DNA of 64,000 nt, taken from positions 40,233 through 104,232 of the forward strand of contig CAMAVR010000006.1 in assembly GCA_945861885.1 (NCBI GenBank), in the 5' to 3' direction. The position numbers and the translations under genes are program-made. The notes beneath the pieces are model-generated. The model had not been told where the DNA came from and ran no database searches. It worked only from the letters and a program-made list of their open reading frames with translations. Positions 26,210 through 35,999 of this stretch are shown one piece after another. The stretch comes from Nannocystis exedens (lineage in GTDB: Bacteria > Myxococcota_A > Polyangia > Polyangiales > Polyangiaceae). Within the stretch, counting starts at the first letter, position 1, and every line of letters begins with the position of its first letter.

Positions 26210-27157
26210 ATGTCGTTCCTCCAATCGTCACCGATCCACGTTCCGAAGCCGCCACAAAAGACGCAAGTCTTGATCACCGGCGCAAGCCGAGGCATCGGGC
26301 GCGTAACGGCGCTCGAGCTTGCAAAACGTGGATACAATTTAACACTCGTCGTCCGCGACCGATCGCGCGGCGAAAAAGTGGTGAAGGAGGCCCGCCGCTC
26401 CGGCGCCGAGAGCGCGATAGAGCTCATCGTCGGCGATTTATCGCGAATGGGCGACGTCGTTCGAATCGCAAATGAGTTTTTAAGCGCGCACGATTCGCTC
26501 GACATTTTAATCAACAACGCCGGCGCGATCTTTCAAACGCGCGGCCTAACGGTCGATGGGTTTGAGCAAACGTTTGCAACAAATCATCTATCGTATTTTC
26601 TATTGACGCGACTCTTGGAGCCCGCGCTCGAAAAGGCGGCTCCGTCACGCGTTGTCGTCGTAGCGTCAAACGCGCATCGTTGGTCAACCATCAAGTGGGA
26701 CGACCTCACGTACGAAAAGAGCTATTCGGCATTCGGCGCCTATGCAGCCTCAAAGCTCGCGAACGTTCTTTTTACGCGCGAGCTCGCAAGGCGCCTCGAG
26801 ACGAAGGGCGTCACCGTAAATTCGGTTCACCCCGGCTACGTGGCGACAAATTTCGGGCGCGACAACTCTCTGTTCGCAAGCGTTTTTGCCCGCATGGGGC
26901 AAGTGTTCGCGATTAGCGAAGAAAAAGGGGCAAAAACAAGCCTATTTTTAGCAACGCACGAGAGCGTTGCAGGCGTTACGGGCAAGTATTTTTCCAAGTG
27001 TCGCGAAGAAGCGCCAAACAAGCACGGCCAAAGTGAAGTTGATGCGGCGCGCCTGTGGCGTCTCACCGAGCAGCTACTCGCGCCGTGGCTTGGCACGTCA
27101 CGCGATGCGGGAGGCGGCGGCGAGTGCGTTCGCGTGCTCGACGCGCGTGCGCTTTAG
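26210..27157 (+). CDS. Short-chain dehydrogenase, retinol-dehydrogenase-like
   Basis: 315-residue classical SDR. Cofactor loop 'TGASRGIG' near residue 24, 'INNAGAI', the active-site Ser in 'VVVVASNAH' and the catalytic 'YAASK' are all present. 'VNSVHPGYVATNFGRD' follows as in the RDH11/12-like group that acts on aldehydes and retinoids. The bacterial substrate is unknown. It is a lone plus-strand gene, divergent from the M1-peptidase gene (72 bp apart), and its last 60 bp overlap the 3' end of purE. Confidence 0.85.
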   Translation: MSFLQSSPIHVPKPPQKTQVLITGASRGIGRVTALELAKRGYNLTLVVRDRSRGEKVVKEARRSGAESAIELIVGDLSRMGDVVRIANEFLSAHDSLDILINNAGAIFQTRGLTVDGFEQTFATNHLSYFLLTRLLEPALEKAAPSRVVVVASNAHRWSTIKWDDLTYEKSYSAFGAYAASKLANVLFTRELARRLETKGVTVNSVHPGYVATNFGRDNSLFASVFARMGQVFAISEEKGAKTSLFLATHESVAGVTGKYFSKCREEAPNKHGQSEVDAARLWRLTEQLLAPWLGTSRDAGGGGECVRVLDARAL

Positions 27158-27595
27158 TTCGCTGCGAAGTTTGGCATCGCTGGCCGCGAGAATTTGAACC
27201 GCGAAAATCGCGGCGTTCGCGGCTCCGGCTTTGCCGATTGCAAATGTCGCGACGGGGACGCCGCGCGGCATTTGCACGATCGATAGAAGAGAGTCGAGTC
27301 CGAGCAGCGACGACGTCATCGGCACTCCCAAGACTGGGAGCGTTGTGTGTGCGGCGATGACGCCGGCGAGGTGAGCCGCTCCGCCTGCCGCAGCGATAAA
27401 CACGCGCGTCCCGCGCCCTTCAGCTTCGCGAATAAAACAGGCGAGCTGCTCTGGATTGCGATGCGCAGAGAGCACGCGCACATCGTGCGGGATGGCGTAA
27501 GAGGTGAGAAGCTCGCGCGCGGACTCGAGCTGCTCGAGGTCGCTGCGACTCCCCATGACGATCGATACGAGAGGTACTGCATCGGAAGAGATCAT
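27098..27595 (-). CDS. purE: N5-carboxyaminoimidazole ribonucleotide mutase
   Basis: Purine synthesis, converts N5-CAIR to CAIR. The class I PurE pattern is complete: '[10 protein letters not shown]', '[10 protein letters not shown]', '[21 protein letters not shown]', '[31 protein letters not shown]'. The ATG at 27595 gives 165 residues; an in-frame TTG four codons upstream is less likely. No purK is visible next to it. It follows the universal-stress gene after 22 bp on the same strand, and its 3' end overlaps the convergent SDR gene by 60 bp. Confidence 0.94.
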   Translation of the reverse strand: MISSDAVPLVSIVMGSRSDLEQLESARELLTSYAIPHDVRVLSAHRNPEQLACFIREAEGRGTRVFIAAAGGAAHLAGVIAAHTTLPVLGVPMTSSLLGLDSLLSIVQMPRGVPVATFAIGKAGAANAAIFAVQILAASDAKLRSELKRTRVEHANALAAASRIA

Positions 27596-27617
27596 TGGTT
27601 GCACCAATTGTGTAGAT

Positions 27618-28070
27618 TTAAGCCGATTCTCTGGGCCCGTGAATCGTTAGCACCGGGACTGTCGCGGTGCGAATCACATTCTCGGCGCTGCTCCCCAATA
27701 TCGCCCTGGCGAGCCCGCGGCGCCCGTGCGTGCCGATCACAATCAGATCGGCATCGATCTCGGCCGCCACGCGGTTAACCTCTTCCCAGACGACGCCTTC
27801 GCAAAGCAGCGACGTCATCTTTATGCCGCGCCCTTTGTGGGTTTCGAGCGCATTTGTGAGCGCTTCTTGCGCGGCGACGCTAATTCGCGTTGCGATATCG
27901 GCCGGGGCAATTAGCGCCCCATCGGGGAAGCCGAACACCGGGATCTCGAATGCGTGCAGCAGCGCGATCGAAGCGTGAAAGCGTGCCGCCAGCTCAACGG
28001 CATAATTGAGTGCGCGATTCGAAGTTTCGGTGAAGTCGGTGGGGACGAGAATGGTCTTAAAAGTGAGCAT
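27618..28070 (-). CDS. Universal stress protein, UspA family
   Basis: 150-residue single Usp domain. 'KTILVPTDFTETSNRALNYAVELA' at the N-terminus and the ATP-binding 'VIGTHGRRGLARAILGSSAENVIRTATVPVLTI' at the C-terminus (G-2x-G-9x-G-S/N type) point to an ATP-binding Usp. Cytoplasmic, probably a dimer. It lies 43 bp downstream of the aldehyde dehydrogenase gene and 22 bp upstream of purE, all on the minus strand. Confidence 0.92.
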   Translation of the reverse strand: MLTFKTILVPTDFTETSNRALNYAVELAARFHASIALLHAFEIPVFGFPDGALIAPADIATRISVAAQEALTNALETHKGRGIKMTSLLCEGVVWEEVNRVAAEIDADLIVIGTHGRRGLARAILGSSAENVIRTATVPVLTIHGPRESA

Positions 28071-28113
28071 GCGCGCAGGCTAACACCGCTAAGCGCCGGG
28101 GCAAACCAGCCTT

Positions 28114-29541
28114 CTACAGCAGGCGCTTTACCCATCCGAATTTTGATTCGGTGTAGGGCGGGTACCTTAGTGACGGGTCGACCCATGTCCCTTTCACGAG
28201 CATCGCTTTTCGGTGACTGAACGCGTCAAAACTCGCGCGCCCGTGGTAGCTCCCCATCCCGCTCGCGCCGACGCCGCCAAATGGCAGTTCTGGCGCCGAA
28301 AGATGGGCAATCGTGTCGTTGATGCAGCCGCCGCCGAAACTTGTCGATTCGACGACCTTGTTGGCCACAGCCGTGTCGCCCGCGAACACGTAGAGGGCCA
28401 GCGGTTTCGGTCGCTCGTTGACGAACTTAATCGCCTCGTCGATGCTCGCGATTCCCAAAATTGGCAGAATCGGCCCAAAAATCTCTTCTTGCATAAGCAG
28501 GCTCTCGAGCTTTGGCGACCTCACCAACGTTGGTGCGATATACCGCTCCGTCACATCGTGATCGCCGCCGTCGATAATCTCGGACTCAGCCAAAAGAGCC
28601 GTGAGCCGACGATGATGCCGTTCGTTAATAATACGGCCGTAGTCTCCGCTAGCTTTTGGATTGTCACCGAAAAACTCACGAATCGCCTTTTTTAGCTCAA
28701 TTTCGAGCGGTGCGGCGATCGCCTGGTGCGCCAAAACGTAGTCTGGCGCGACGCACGTTTGGCCGGCATTAAAAAACTTGCCCCACACAATCCGTCGAGC
28801 GCTGACCGCCAAATTGGCGCTTGCGTCGACGATGCAGGGGCTCTTCCCCCCGAGCTCGAGTGTCACCGGTGTTAGATGCTTCGCGGCCGCCGCCATCACA
28901 AGGCGCCCGACGTGCGTGCTCCCCGTGAAAAAAATATGGTCGAAGCGCTCGTTTAGAAGCGCCGTAGTTTCGGCGACGCCCCCCTCGACCACAGCGGCGC
29001 CGTCACAATATTGGGGGATCAACTTTGCTAGCAGCGCCGACGTGTGCGTCGACACTTCAGAAGGCTTTAGAACGGCGCAATTCCCGGCGGCGATCGCGCC
29101 GACGAGCGGAATGACGACGAGGCTCAGCGGGTAGTTCCAAGGGGCGAGAATGAGCGCGACGCCGAGCGGCTCGGGGATGATCATCGATGTGCCGGGGAGC
29201 ATCGCCAGCGGCGTTTTTACGCGCTTTGGCTTCATCCACCTGGCGAGATGCTCGAGCGTGTAATCGATCTCGTTTCGCGCCATCGCAATTTCGGAGACCC
29301 ACCCTTCGAAGCGCGATTTGCCTAAATCGGCTGAAAGTGCGGTGAGCAAATCGGCCTCGTGTTCGCCCAACATCGCGCGCAGCCGAAGGAGCTGACCCCT
29401 CCGCCACTCATACGAGCGGGTAGCGCCCGAATTAAATTGCGCTCTCAGCTTGTGAATAATCGCTGACGGAGATGGAGCATTTTGCAAGGGCGACGAGCCG
29501 TTATGCGACGCGGACGCGGCAACTTGTGTGTTCGAAATCAT
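28114..29541 (-). CDS. NAD(P)-dependent aldehyde dehydrogenase
   Basis: 475 residues from the ATG at 29541; a longer open frame upstream is antisense noise over the oligopeptidase gene. The class 3-like ALDH pattern is clear: 'ILAPWNYPLSLVVIPLVGAIAAGN', 'KPSE', 'FFTGSTHVGRLV', the general base in 'LELGGKSP', the nucleophile in 'FNAGQTCVAPDYVL', and 'EEIFGPILPI'. The C-terminal 'SFGGGCINDTIAHLSAPELPFGGVGASGMG' is typical of fatty-aldehyde or coniferyl-aldehyde dehydrogenases. It follows the oligopeptidase gene after 10 bp. Confidence 0.92.
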   Translation of the reverse strand: MISNTQVAASASHNGSSPLQNAPSPSAIIHKLRAQFNSGATRSYEWRRGQLLRLRAMLGEHEADLLTALSADLGKSRFEGWVSEIAMARNEIDYTLEHLARWMKPKRVKTPLAMLPGTSMIIPEPLGVALILAPWNYPLSLVVIPLVGAIAAGNCAVLKPSEVSTHTSALLAKLIPQYCDGAAVVEGGVAETTALLNERFDHIFFTGSTHVGRLVMAAAAKHLTPVTLELGGKSPCIVDASANLAVSARRIVWGKFFNAGQTCVAPDYVLAHQAIAAPLEIELKKAIREFFGDNPKASGDYGRIINERHHRRLTALLAESEIIDGGDHDVTERYIAPTLVRSPKLESLLMQEEIFGPILPILGIASIDEAIKFVNERPKPLALYVFAGDTAVANKVVESTSFGGGCINDTIAHLSAPELPFGGVGASGMGSYHGRASFDAFSHRKAMLVKGTWVDPSLRYPPYTESKFGWVKRLL

Positions 29542-29551
29542 CCAAAAAACG

Positions 29552-31582
29552 TTAGCACAGCCCTGCGCGCCTGAAGAGCGCATCGACGCTAGGGGAGCGC
29601 CCCGCGAAATCCCGAAACAGGACGTCGGCGTCCTCGCTATCGCCACGCTCGAGCACGGAGCGCCGAAAGCGCATTCCGACGTCGTGGCTAAGAACGCCCG
29701 CCCTAGAAAATTCGTTAAAGGCGTCGGCCTCCAAAACCTCCGCCCATTTGTACGAGTAGTAGCCGCCCGCGTAGCCGACCGGGCTCGAAAACAGATGTGA
29801 AAACGACGCAGCCATCGCGTGATCGGCGGGGAGCGGGGTAGGGGCGTGAAGCGCCAAAATCTCACGGGCGTAAGCGATCGGATCGCCATCCGACGACGAA
29901 TCGAAATCGCTGTGAAGCGCGAGATCAAGCGATGCAAAACCGAGTTGGCGCATCATCGCATTCGCGGCGCGGAACGAGCGTGCGCGTGTCAACTTTGCAA
30001 AAAGTGCCTCTGGGATCGGCGCGCCAGAATCATGATGTCGCGCAAAAAGATCGAGCGCCTCTCGCTCCCAGCACCAGTTTTCCATCATTTGCGACGGAAG
30101 CTCGACGAAGTCTTCGACCACGCGCGTGCCTGCGAGCGATCGGACGTCAACGCGGGTTAAGCAGTGATGCAAAAGATGGCCGAACTCATGAAAGAGCGTA
30201 GCCACTTCGCGGTGGGTGAGCAGCGCCGGCGCACCGTCGACGGAAGGCGTGAAATTGCCGCAAAAAACGCCTAAATGGCGCTTATCGCCGCCCGGATGGC
30301 CAGTGATAATCCCCTCCATCCACGCGCCATCGCGCTTCGATTCGCGTGGAAACAGGTCGACGTAAAATGCGCCAAGAACGCTGCCGTCTGAATCGCGAAT
30401 CGCCCACGACTGCACCGACTCATGCCACACTGGCGCGCCGGGCCATGGCGTGATCTGAATCCCATAAATGCGCGAAGCGACTTCAAACATCCCCGCCATC
30501 ACGCGATTCAGTTCAAAGTATGGGCGTAGCTCTTCTTCGTCGAAATCGTATTCGGCGAGCCGCAGCCTTTCGGCGTAGTAGGCGACATCCCACGATTGAA
30601 GTGGCGGCGCGTCGTCCCCTTCAATTTTGCGACGAAAGTCGATCAGCGCTTTGTTCTCTCGCTCAAAAAACGGCGTCGTTTTCGCCCGCAGGTCGGCGAT
30701 AAACTCTTTGGCTCGCTCCGCTGTTTTTACCATCCGCTCGTCGGTCACAAGGCTGACGAAGTCAGGAAATCGTAGGAGTTGCGCTTTCTCGGCGCGAAGC
30801 TGCAAAATTCGCTTCACGATCGGCCGGTTGTCGAACGGTTCTGCGGCCCCACGCGCCCCATTCGCGCGAGCCATCGCTTCGCGAAGCCGCGCGTCATCGG
30901 CGTATGTCAGAACAGCGATCAAGCTTGGCGCTTGAAGCGTAAACCGATAGCCGACGAGCCCTTTTGCTTCAGCGCTCGCTCGCGCCGCTTCGACTGCGCT
31001 GTCGGGGAGACCGCGAAGCTGCTTGGCATCGGTGAGGATCCATTCGTAGCTGTTCGTCGAATCGAGAACGTTTTGCGAAAACTGCAGCGTCGCTTGCGCG
31101 AGCTCTACATCGATCTCCGACAGGCGCTTTTTCCCAGCTGAATCGAGCTCGGCGCCGTGCCTACGAAACGCCGCGATCGTTTTATTTAAAAATCGTGCGT
31201 GCGTCGGCGAGAGCGCTTTCGCTTCGTCGGTCGCGGCAAACGACTGCAGCGCCATCCACAAACCGCTCGATGTCGGAATTCCGCTGTAAAACGCGCTCGT
31301 TGAAGCTTGCACCGCGCCATAGGCTTCTCGAAGCTCCGGCGTTGTTGCCACCGATTCAAGGTGACCGACAATCGTCAGCGCGATGTCGAGCCGTTCGGTG
31401 AGCGAATCAAACGCCGCCATCGTGTTTGAAAATGTGCGCGGCCCCCGCTCGCGAACAATCGCATCGAGGCGCCGCTCGGCATCGGCAATCAGCTCAGCGA
31501 TCGCCGGCTCAACATCTCGGGCGCCGATGCGGTTAAACGGGACTTCAAACGGAATGCGGAGAAGGGGATTCGTCTCGGTCAT
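29552..31582 (-). CDS. prlC: Oligopeptidase A, M3 family
   Basis: 676 residues, the usual length of this cytosolic zinc endopeptidase, which cleaves short peptides such as those released by ATP-dependent proteases and signal peptide remnants. Start 'NPLLRIPFEVPFNRI' fits the PrlC group. The zinc site is 'HEFGH' at 465-469 with the third ligand in 'ENWCWEREAL' about 30 residues on. 'YYSYKWAEVLEADAFNEF' near the C-terminus is the substrate-binding loop. Its ATG overlaps the clpA stop (ATGA), so it is coupled to the Clp unfoldase. Confidence 0.93.
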   Translation of the reverse strand: MTETNPLLRIPFEVPFNRIGARDVEPAIAELIADAERRLDAIVRERGPRTFSNTMAAFDSLTERLDIALTIVGHLESVATTPELREAYGAVQASTSAFYSGIPTSSGLWMALQSFAATDEAKALSPTHARFLNKTIAAFRRHGAELDSAGKKRLSEIDVELAQATLQFSQNVLDSTNSYEWILTDAKQLRGLPDSAVEAARASAEAKGLVGYRFTLQAPSLIAVLTYADDARLREAMARANGARGAAEPFDNRPIVKRILQLRAEKAQLLRFPDFVSLVTDERMVKTAERAKEFIADLRAKTTPFFERENKALIDFRRKIEGDDAPPLQSWDVAYYAERLRLAEYDFDEEELRPYFELNRVMAGMFEVASRIYGIQITPWPGAPVWHESVQSWAIRDSDGSVLGAFYVDLFPRESKRDGAWMEGIITGHPGGDKRHLGVFCGNFTPSVDGAPALLTHREVATLFHEFGHLLHHCLTRVDVRSLAGTRVVEDFVELPSQMMENWCWEREALDLFARHHDSGAPIPEALFAKLTRARSFRAANAMMRQLGFASLDLALHSDFDSSSDGDPIAYAREILALHAPTPLPADHAMAASFSHLFSSPVGYAGGYYSYKWAEVLEADAFNEFSRAGVLSHDVGMRFRRSVLERGDSEDADVLFRDFAGRSPSVDALFRRAGLC

Positions 31583-33816
31583 GATGCGGCTTGGCGGAAA
31601 TGAAATGCAAGTTTGCCATCGGCAAGGTCGATATCGACGGCGCCGCCATGTTCAAGACGCCCGAACAGAAGCTCTTCGCTCAGCGGACGCTTAACTTCAT
31701 CTTGAATGAGGCGTGCAAGCGGCCGCGCTCCGTTGTCAGGGTCGTATCCGCGCGTCGCCAAGTAGTCGCGCGCCGGCGCCGTAAGTTCGATCGTCACGTT
31801 TCGCTCGGCAAGCTGGTCTCGCAGTTCACGAATGTACTTATCGACAATGAGCTCCATGACCGAAGCGGAGAGCGGGGCGAACATGATTCGCGCGTCGAGC
31901 CGATTTCGAAACTCGGGGCTAAACATGAGTTTGTATTCGCGATCGGCATCGGCCGATTGCCGTATGTCGCCAAACCCTACGGCGTGCTTCGCCAGATCGC
32001 GCGCGCCAACGTTGCTCGTCATGAGCAGAAGTACATGCTTAAAATCGGTCGATTTGCCGTTATTGTCGGTCAGCATTCCGTGATCCATCACTTGGAGGAG
32101 CACGTTAAAAACATCGGGATGCGCCTTTTCAATTTCGTCGAGGAGGAGCACTGCGTGCGGCGTTTTCGCGATGGCATCGGTGAGCAGCCCCCCTTGCTCA
32201 AACCCGACATAGCCAGGCGGCGCGCCGATCAGTCGCGAGACGGCGTGCCGTTCCATGTACTCGCTCATGTCAAAGCGGACGAAGGCGACGCCAAGAACGC
32301 GCGCGAGCACTTTGGCGACTTCGGTTTTGCCGACTCCGGTTGGCCCGGTAAACAAAAACGAACCTGTCGGCTTGTCGGCGCTTCGAAGGCCGGCGCGTTG
32401 CAACTTGATAGCGCTCACAAGCTGCGCGATCGCGTCATCTTGCCCAAAAATAGCGGCGCGCATGGCAGGCTCGAGTTCGCGGAGGCGCGTCTTGTCGTCG
32501 CCGACGACATCTCGCGGCGGCACGTGTGCAACGCGCGCGACTACTTGCTCGACATCGGCAAGATCGACCGTTTTTGAATCGCCGCCGCGCAACTTGACCG
32601 CGGCGGCTGCTTCATCGAGAAGATCGATCGCTTTATCGGGGAGCTTTCGATCGTGCATATAACGCGCGGCAAGTTGCGCGGCTGCTTCGACCGCGGCGGG
32701 CGTAATCGTGACACCGTGAAACTCTTCGTATTGGCGCTTCAGCCCTTCGAGAATTTTTACGGTGTCGTCAATGCTCGGTTCGGCAACGTCGATGCGTTGA
32801 AACCGCCGAACGAGGGCGCGATCGCGCTCAAAATGGCTTCGATACTCCTGAAATGTTGTCGAGCCGATGCATCGCAGCCGCCCCGACGCGAGCGCCGGTT
32901 TCAACAAATTCGACGCGTCCATTGAACCGCCGCTCGTCGAGCCAGCGCCAATAATTGTGTGAATTTCGTCGATAAAAATAATAGCTCCGTCGAGCTTTTG
33001 AAGCGCAGATACGATCGACTTCACGCGATCTTCAAAGTCGCCGCGAAATCGTGTCCCCGCGATGAGTGAGCCGACGTCGAGCGAATAAATTGTAACGCTG
33101 CGCAGCGACTCCGGGACATCACCGCGAACAATTCTAAGCGCGAGTCCTTCGACGATTGCCGTCTTGCCGACGCCCGAATCGCCGATCAAAAGAGGGTTGT
33201 TCTTTTTTCGTCGCGCCAAAATATGAACGATGCGGTCGACTTCGCTCTCGCGCCCGACAAGCGGATCGATGCGCGATTGGCGCGCTTCTTCGTTGAGGTT
33301 GACCGTGTACGCTTCGAGAGGATCCTTCGTAGGCGCAGGAGCCGCTTGACCTGCCTCGACGGGGACGTCGTCGTCTTCTTCTCGGTTTGAAACGCCGTGC
33401 GTAATAAACGAGATGACATCAAGCCGCGTGACACCGAGCTCGTTCAGAATGCGCACAGCGTGCGAATCGGGCTCCGAAAACATCGCGACAAGAATATTGC
33501 CGATCGTAATCTCGTCTTTGCCGGCCGACTGCACATGCAGCGCTGCACGCCGAATTGTCCGTTCGACGCCGATCGATGGCGTCGGGGAGACGTCAACATC
33601 TTCTGGAACTGGCTCGATTTCGGCCGATAAAATCTCGTCGAGCTCCGCGCGGACGACTTTCGGATCGGCGCCGGCATGCATGACAATCGATGCGCCCGAT
33701 TCGTCAAACAAGAGCGCATATAGAAAATGCTCAACCGTAATGAACTCGTGATGGCGCCGCGCGGCCTCGGAAGCGGCTAGAGAAAGCGCGATCTCGACTT
33801 CAGAACTAAGGCGCAT
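31579..33816 (-). CDS. clpA: ATP-dependent Clp protease ATP-binding subunit ClpA
   Basis: 745 residues. The N-domain (1-145) is of the ClpS-binding type. The first AAA+ module has Walker A '[10 protein letters not shown]' and '[14 protein letters not shown]'; the second has '[10 protein letters not shown]' and '[14 protein letters not shown]'. A 'VGFG' segment in the second module matches the loop that docks on ClpP. There is no ClpB-type middle coiled coil. It works with ClpS, encoded 3 bp upstream, and with ClpP encoded 15 kb away, to unfold and degrade N-degron and other substrates. '[14 protein letters not shown]' is typical ClpA. Confidence 0.96.
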   Translation of the reverse strand: MRLSSEVEIALSLAASEAARRHHEFITVEHFLYALLFDESGASIVMHAGADPKVVRAELDEILSAEIEPVPEDVDVSPTPSIGVERTIRRAALHVQSAGKDEITIGNILVAMFSEPDSHAVRILNELGVTRLDVISFITHGVSNREEDDDVPVEAGQAAPAPTKDPLEAYTVNLNEEARQSRIDPLVGRESEVDRIVHILARRKKNNPLLIGDSGVGKTAIVEGLALRIVRGDVPESLRSVTIYSLDVGSLIAGTRFRGDFEDRVKSIVSALQKLDGAIIFIDEIHTIIGAGSTSGGSMDASNLLKPALASGRLRCIGSTTFQEYRSHFERDRALVRRFQRIDVAEPSIDDTVKILEGLKRQYEEFHGVTITPAAVEAAAQLAARYMHDRKLPDKAIDLLDEAAAAVKLRGGDSKTVDLADVEQVVARVAHVPPRDVVGDDKTRLRELEPAMRAAIFGQDDAIAQLVSAIKLQRAGLRSADKPTGSFLFTGPTGVGKTEVAKVLARVLGVAFVRFDMSEYMERHAVSRLIGAPPGYVGFEQGGLLTDAIAKTPHAVLLLDEIEKAHPDVFNVLLQVMDHGMLTDNNGKSTDFKHVLLLMTSNVGARDLAKHAVGFGDIRQSADADREYKLMFSPEFRNRLDARIMFAPLSASVMELIVDKYIRELRDQLAERNVTIELTAPARDYLATRGYDPDNGARPLARLIQDEVKRPLSEELLFGRLEHGGAVDIDLADGKLAFHFRQAAS

Positions 33817-33819
33817 AGG

Positions 33820-34143
33820 TCATTCAGGCTCCGCCGTCACAAGCAGTGGCATTTTGCTTTCTCGCGCATATTTGAGAACGCGCGCAACTTTTGACTCAGC
33901 GATGTCACGCGTATAAATGCCGGCGACAGCGCGCCCTTTTTTGTGAACGGTTAGCATGATGTGAGTCGCTTCTGGTTCTGTCTTATGAAAAAATTGGCGC
34001 AACACATCGATGACAAATTCCATCGTCGTGTAGTCATCATTGTGTAAAAGTACCTTAAAACGCCGCGGAATTTCAGTTTTATGACGCGAGTCGACCGCAA
34101 CGTCGCCAATTTCGCCCGGGCTATTTGTAGGAGAGTTCGGCAT
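33820..34143 (-). CDS. clpS: ATP-dependent Clp protease adaptor protein ClpS
   Basis: 107 residues, full length. The N-degron pocket and ClpA contact signature 'VLLHNDDYTTMEFVIDVL' is intact, followed by 'ATHIMLTVHKKGRAVAGIYTRDIAESK', the conserved His-Lys-Gly and the helix that touches the ClpA N-domain. It delivers substrates with destabilising N-terminal residues to ClpA. The gene lies 3 bp after the stop of the outer-membrane-type gene and 3 bp before clpA, so all three are co-transcribed. Confidence 0.96.
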   Translation of the reverse strand: MPNSPTNSPGEIGDVAVDSRHKTEIPRRFKVLLHNDDYTTMEFVIDVLRQFFHKTEPEATHIMLTVHKKGRAVAGIYTRDIAESKVARVLKYARESKMPLLVTAEPE

Positions 34144-34146
34144 GCG

Positions 34147-35964
34147 CTAAAAACGAGCTTGAAGCGCGATCGCTGTTCCTAGCCGATTTGGCTGCTGAAA
34201 TATGCGGAGCGAGGTTGTCCCGTCCGACTGATTTCTCTCCACCAGAGTGCCGTTGTTGTCGCGCACATACTGCACCCAAATAACTGCCGTTAGCATGTCC
34301 GAGATATTCCACCGAGCGCCGATGCGCGCTTGATAAATCGGACGTCGCCCTTGACGTTCCGGCATAATCGACTCATCTCCCTGCGTTCGCACAACAATCG
34401 TGCGCGAAGTGGGTAGCCCGAAATCGAACGACTGACTTTGAAATGTCGCGGGCAGTTGAATTCCGCCACCGACGCCGGGCGTCAGGCGAAGCGCCGCAAT
34501 GTGGTAGTCGGCGTAGAGTGAACCAAAGAGTTCAGACTGCGACTTGGCATCGTGCGGGAGCGTTTCAAACGGAATAAATCCGGGGACGTTCCGAACAACG
34601 AAGTTAAGATTCCGATAAATCCCGGTAGCGCTCAGGCGCAAGTACCCAGATGTTACAACCCCTTGCAGCGCGGTGGCATACGCCGGCTGATCTTTTGTGA
34701 CACCAGCGCGGTCGTAATCGCGCAAATGTTGCTGAAGAAGCGACGCCTCCGCGCTCACGCTCCAAGCGATGCCGTGCGCGGTATACTGTTCGGGAGCGAA
34801 CATAATAAACGGCTTTTGCCGATCATTTTGATAAAGAAGAAAGTCGACCGACTGGGGAACAGGCATCTTGTCGTGGACAACAATGCGCCCCGAACCGCCG
34901 TACGTGTAGACGGGGCGCCCGCGCACATCGTCGAGATCAAACTTCCCCTGCTGAAAATAGCCGGCGCCGAGATCAAACCGAAGGTGACTCGTCGCATCGA
35001 TGCCAAGGCCGCCTAGAAAGCCGTAATTCGTTTCGCCGGCGCGCACCGTCTCGACTTCGCTTTCGGTACCGGGCTTGAGTACGCTTGTCGGCTGAATGAT
35101 CGTCGCCGTTTTAAATCCAACGAACGCATAAAAGCCGTCGCGATCGTACTGAACTTTCAGCCCGGGCGACGCCCCTTGAATGCGGGGGAATATCGACTGA
35201 TTGATCGACGCCGCCGTCCCTCCCCAACTGATGTCGTAGAGATAGCCGAGGCGAAAACGATCGGTGTCGAGTGGAAAGAAAACAGCTGAAAAGCCGGTCG
35301 GTTTGGCGTCGGGGCCGCCTGTTCGGTAGTGAAGACGAATGTACGACCCGACATCGTAAAACGCCGCATTAAGGTTCCCCGTATTGGCTGAGAGCGCGGC
35401 GAGATCGATGCGTAGTGCGAGCGCTGCTTCGGTCGTCAGGTTCTCGATGAAGCCGGGGAGCTTCTTGTACATGACAAGGTGGGTGATATTTTCGCGGCCG
35501 CTAAAGCGCGAATTCAAATTGTCGAAAAAGAGGCGATACTGCGGGCGCTCGCCGATCGAAAAGTTAGGTGATAGCGGGATAAGCTGCCCTGTCGGATGCA
35601 AAAAGTCATCGTCGCCGAACGTCCACGTAAGGCGCGTATCGAGAAAGTCGCCTCGTGTTCCCGGTGGCGGAAGGCCGGCGGCGCGAGCTCCCGCGGTTGT
35701 CGTGCCGAGCTGGTTCGCCTGCTGTGTCTGGCGCGACGGGTCGAGCGTCGGTGCCGTTGGGTCGAGCGGAAGCTTCGCCGTCCCATCGTCGGGCGCTTCA
35801 CGAGTCGGCGCTTCACGAGTCGGCGTCTCGCGGGCCGGCGTCTCGGGGGGCAATTTGCCGGGGACCGAATTGTCGGACGTCTGCGGCGTCACCTCCGCAA
35901 AGGCAAACATTGAAAACAAGAAAGGGGTGGTGAAGAACGGAACGACAGCGACTCGCAAACGCAT
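34147..35964 (-). CDS. Predicted outer-membrane beta-barrel protein with Pro/Thr repeat segment
   Basis: 605 residues from the ATG at 35964 (AGGAG ribosome site at proper spacing; the TTG before it is less likely). It has a signal peptide (about 1-24), then a low-complexity stretch with tandem five-residue units of type E-T/A-P-T-R (DNA units of 15 bp at 35792-35851). The rest alternates polar and aromatic residues as in a beta barrel and ends in 'ALQARF', a C-terminal Phe as expected for Bam-dependent insertion. No named family is recognised. It sits between a Cys-rich lipoprotein gene and clpS in one directon. Confidence 0.75.
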   Translation of the reverse strand: MRLRVAVVPFFTTPFLFSMFAFAEVTPQTSDNSVPGKLPPETPARETPTREAPTREAPDDGTAKLPLDPTAPTLDPSRQTQQANQLGTTTAGARAAGLPPPGTRGDFLDTRLTWTFGDDDFLHPTGQLIPLSPNFSIGERPQYRLFFDNLNSRFSGRENITHLVMYKKLPGFIENLTTEAALALRIDLAALSANTGNLNAAFYDVGSYIRLHYRTGGPDAKPTGFSAVFFPLDTDRFRLGYLYDISWGGTAASINQSIFPRIQGASPGLKVQYDRDGFYAFVGFKTATIIQPTSVLKPGTESEVETVRAGETNYGFLGGLGIDATSHLRFDLGAGYFQQGKFDLDDVRGRPVYTYGGSGRIVVHDKMPVPQSVDFLLYQNDRQKPFIMFAPEQYTAHGIAWSVSAEASLLQQHLRDYDRAGVTKDQPAYATALQGVVTSGYLRLSATGIYRNLNFVVRNVPGFIPFETLPHDAKSQSELFGSLYADYHIAALRLTPGVGGGIQLPATFQSQSFDFGLPTSRTIVVRTQGDESIMPERQGRRPIYQARIGARWNISDMLTAVIWVQYVRDNNGTLVERNQSDGTTSLRIFQQPNRLGTAIALQARF

Positions 35965-35999
35965 CAATAGGCTCCTGCGCCGTTCTCACGGCGACCGGT

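Noticed and set aside
31591-32577. 328-codon plus-strand frame opposite clpA
   Set aside because: Antisense shadow of a well-conserved clpA; rich in Arg and Val with no domain.
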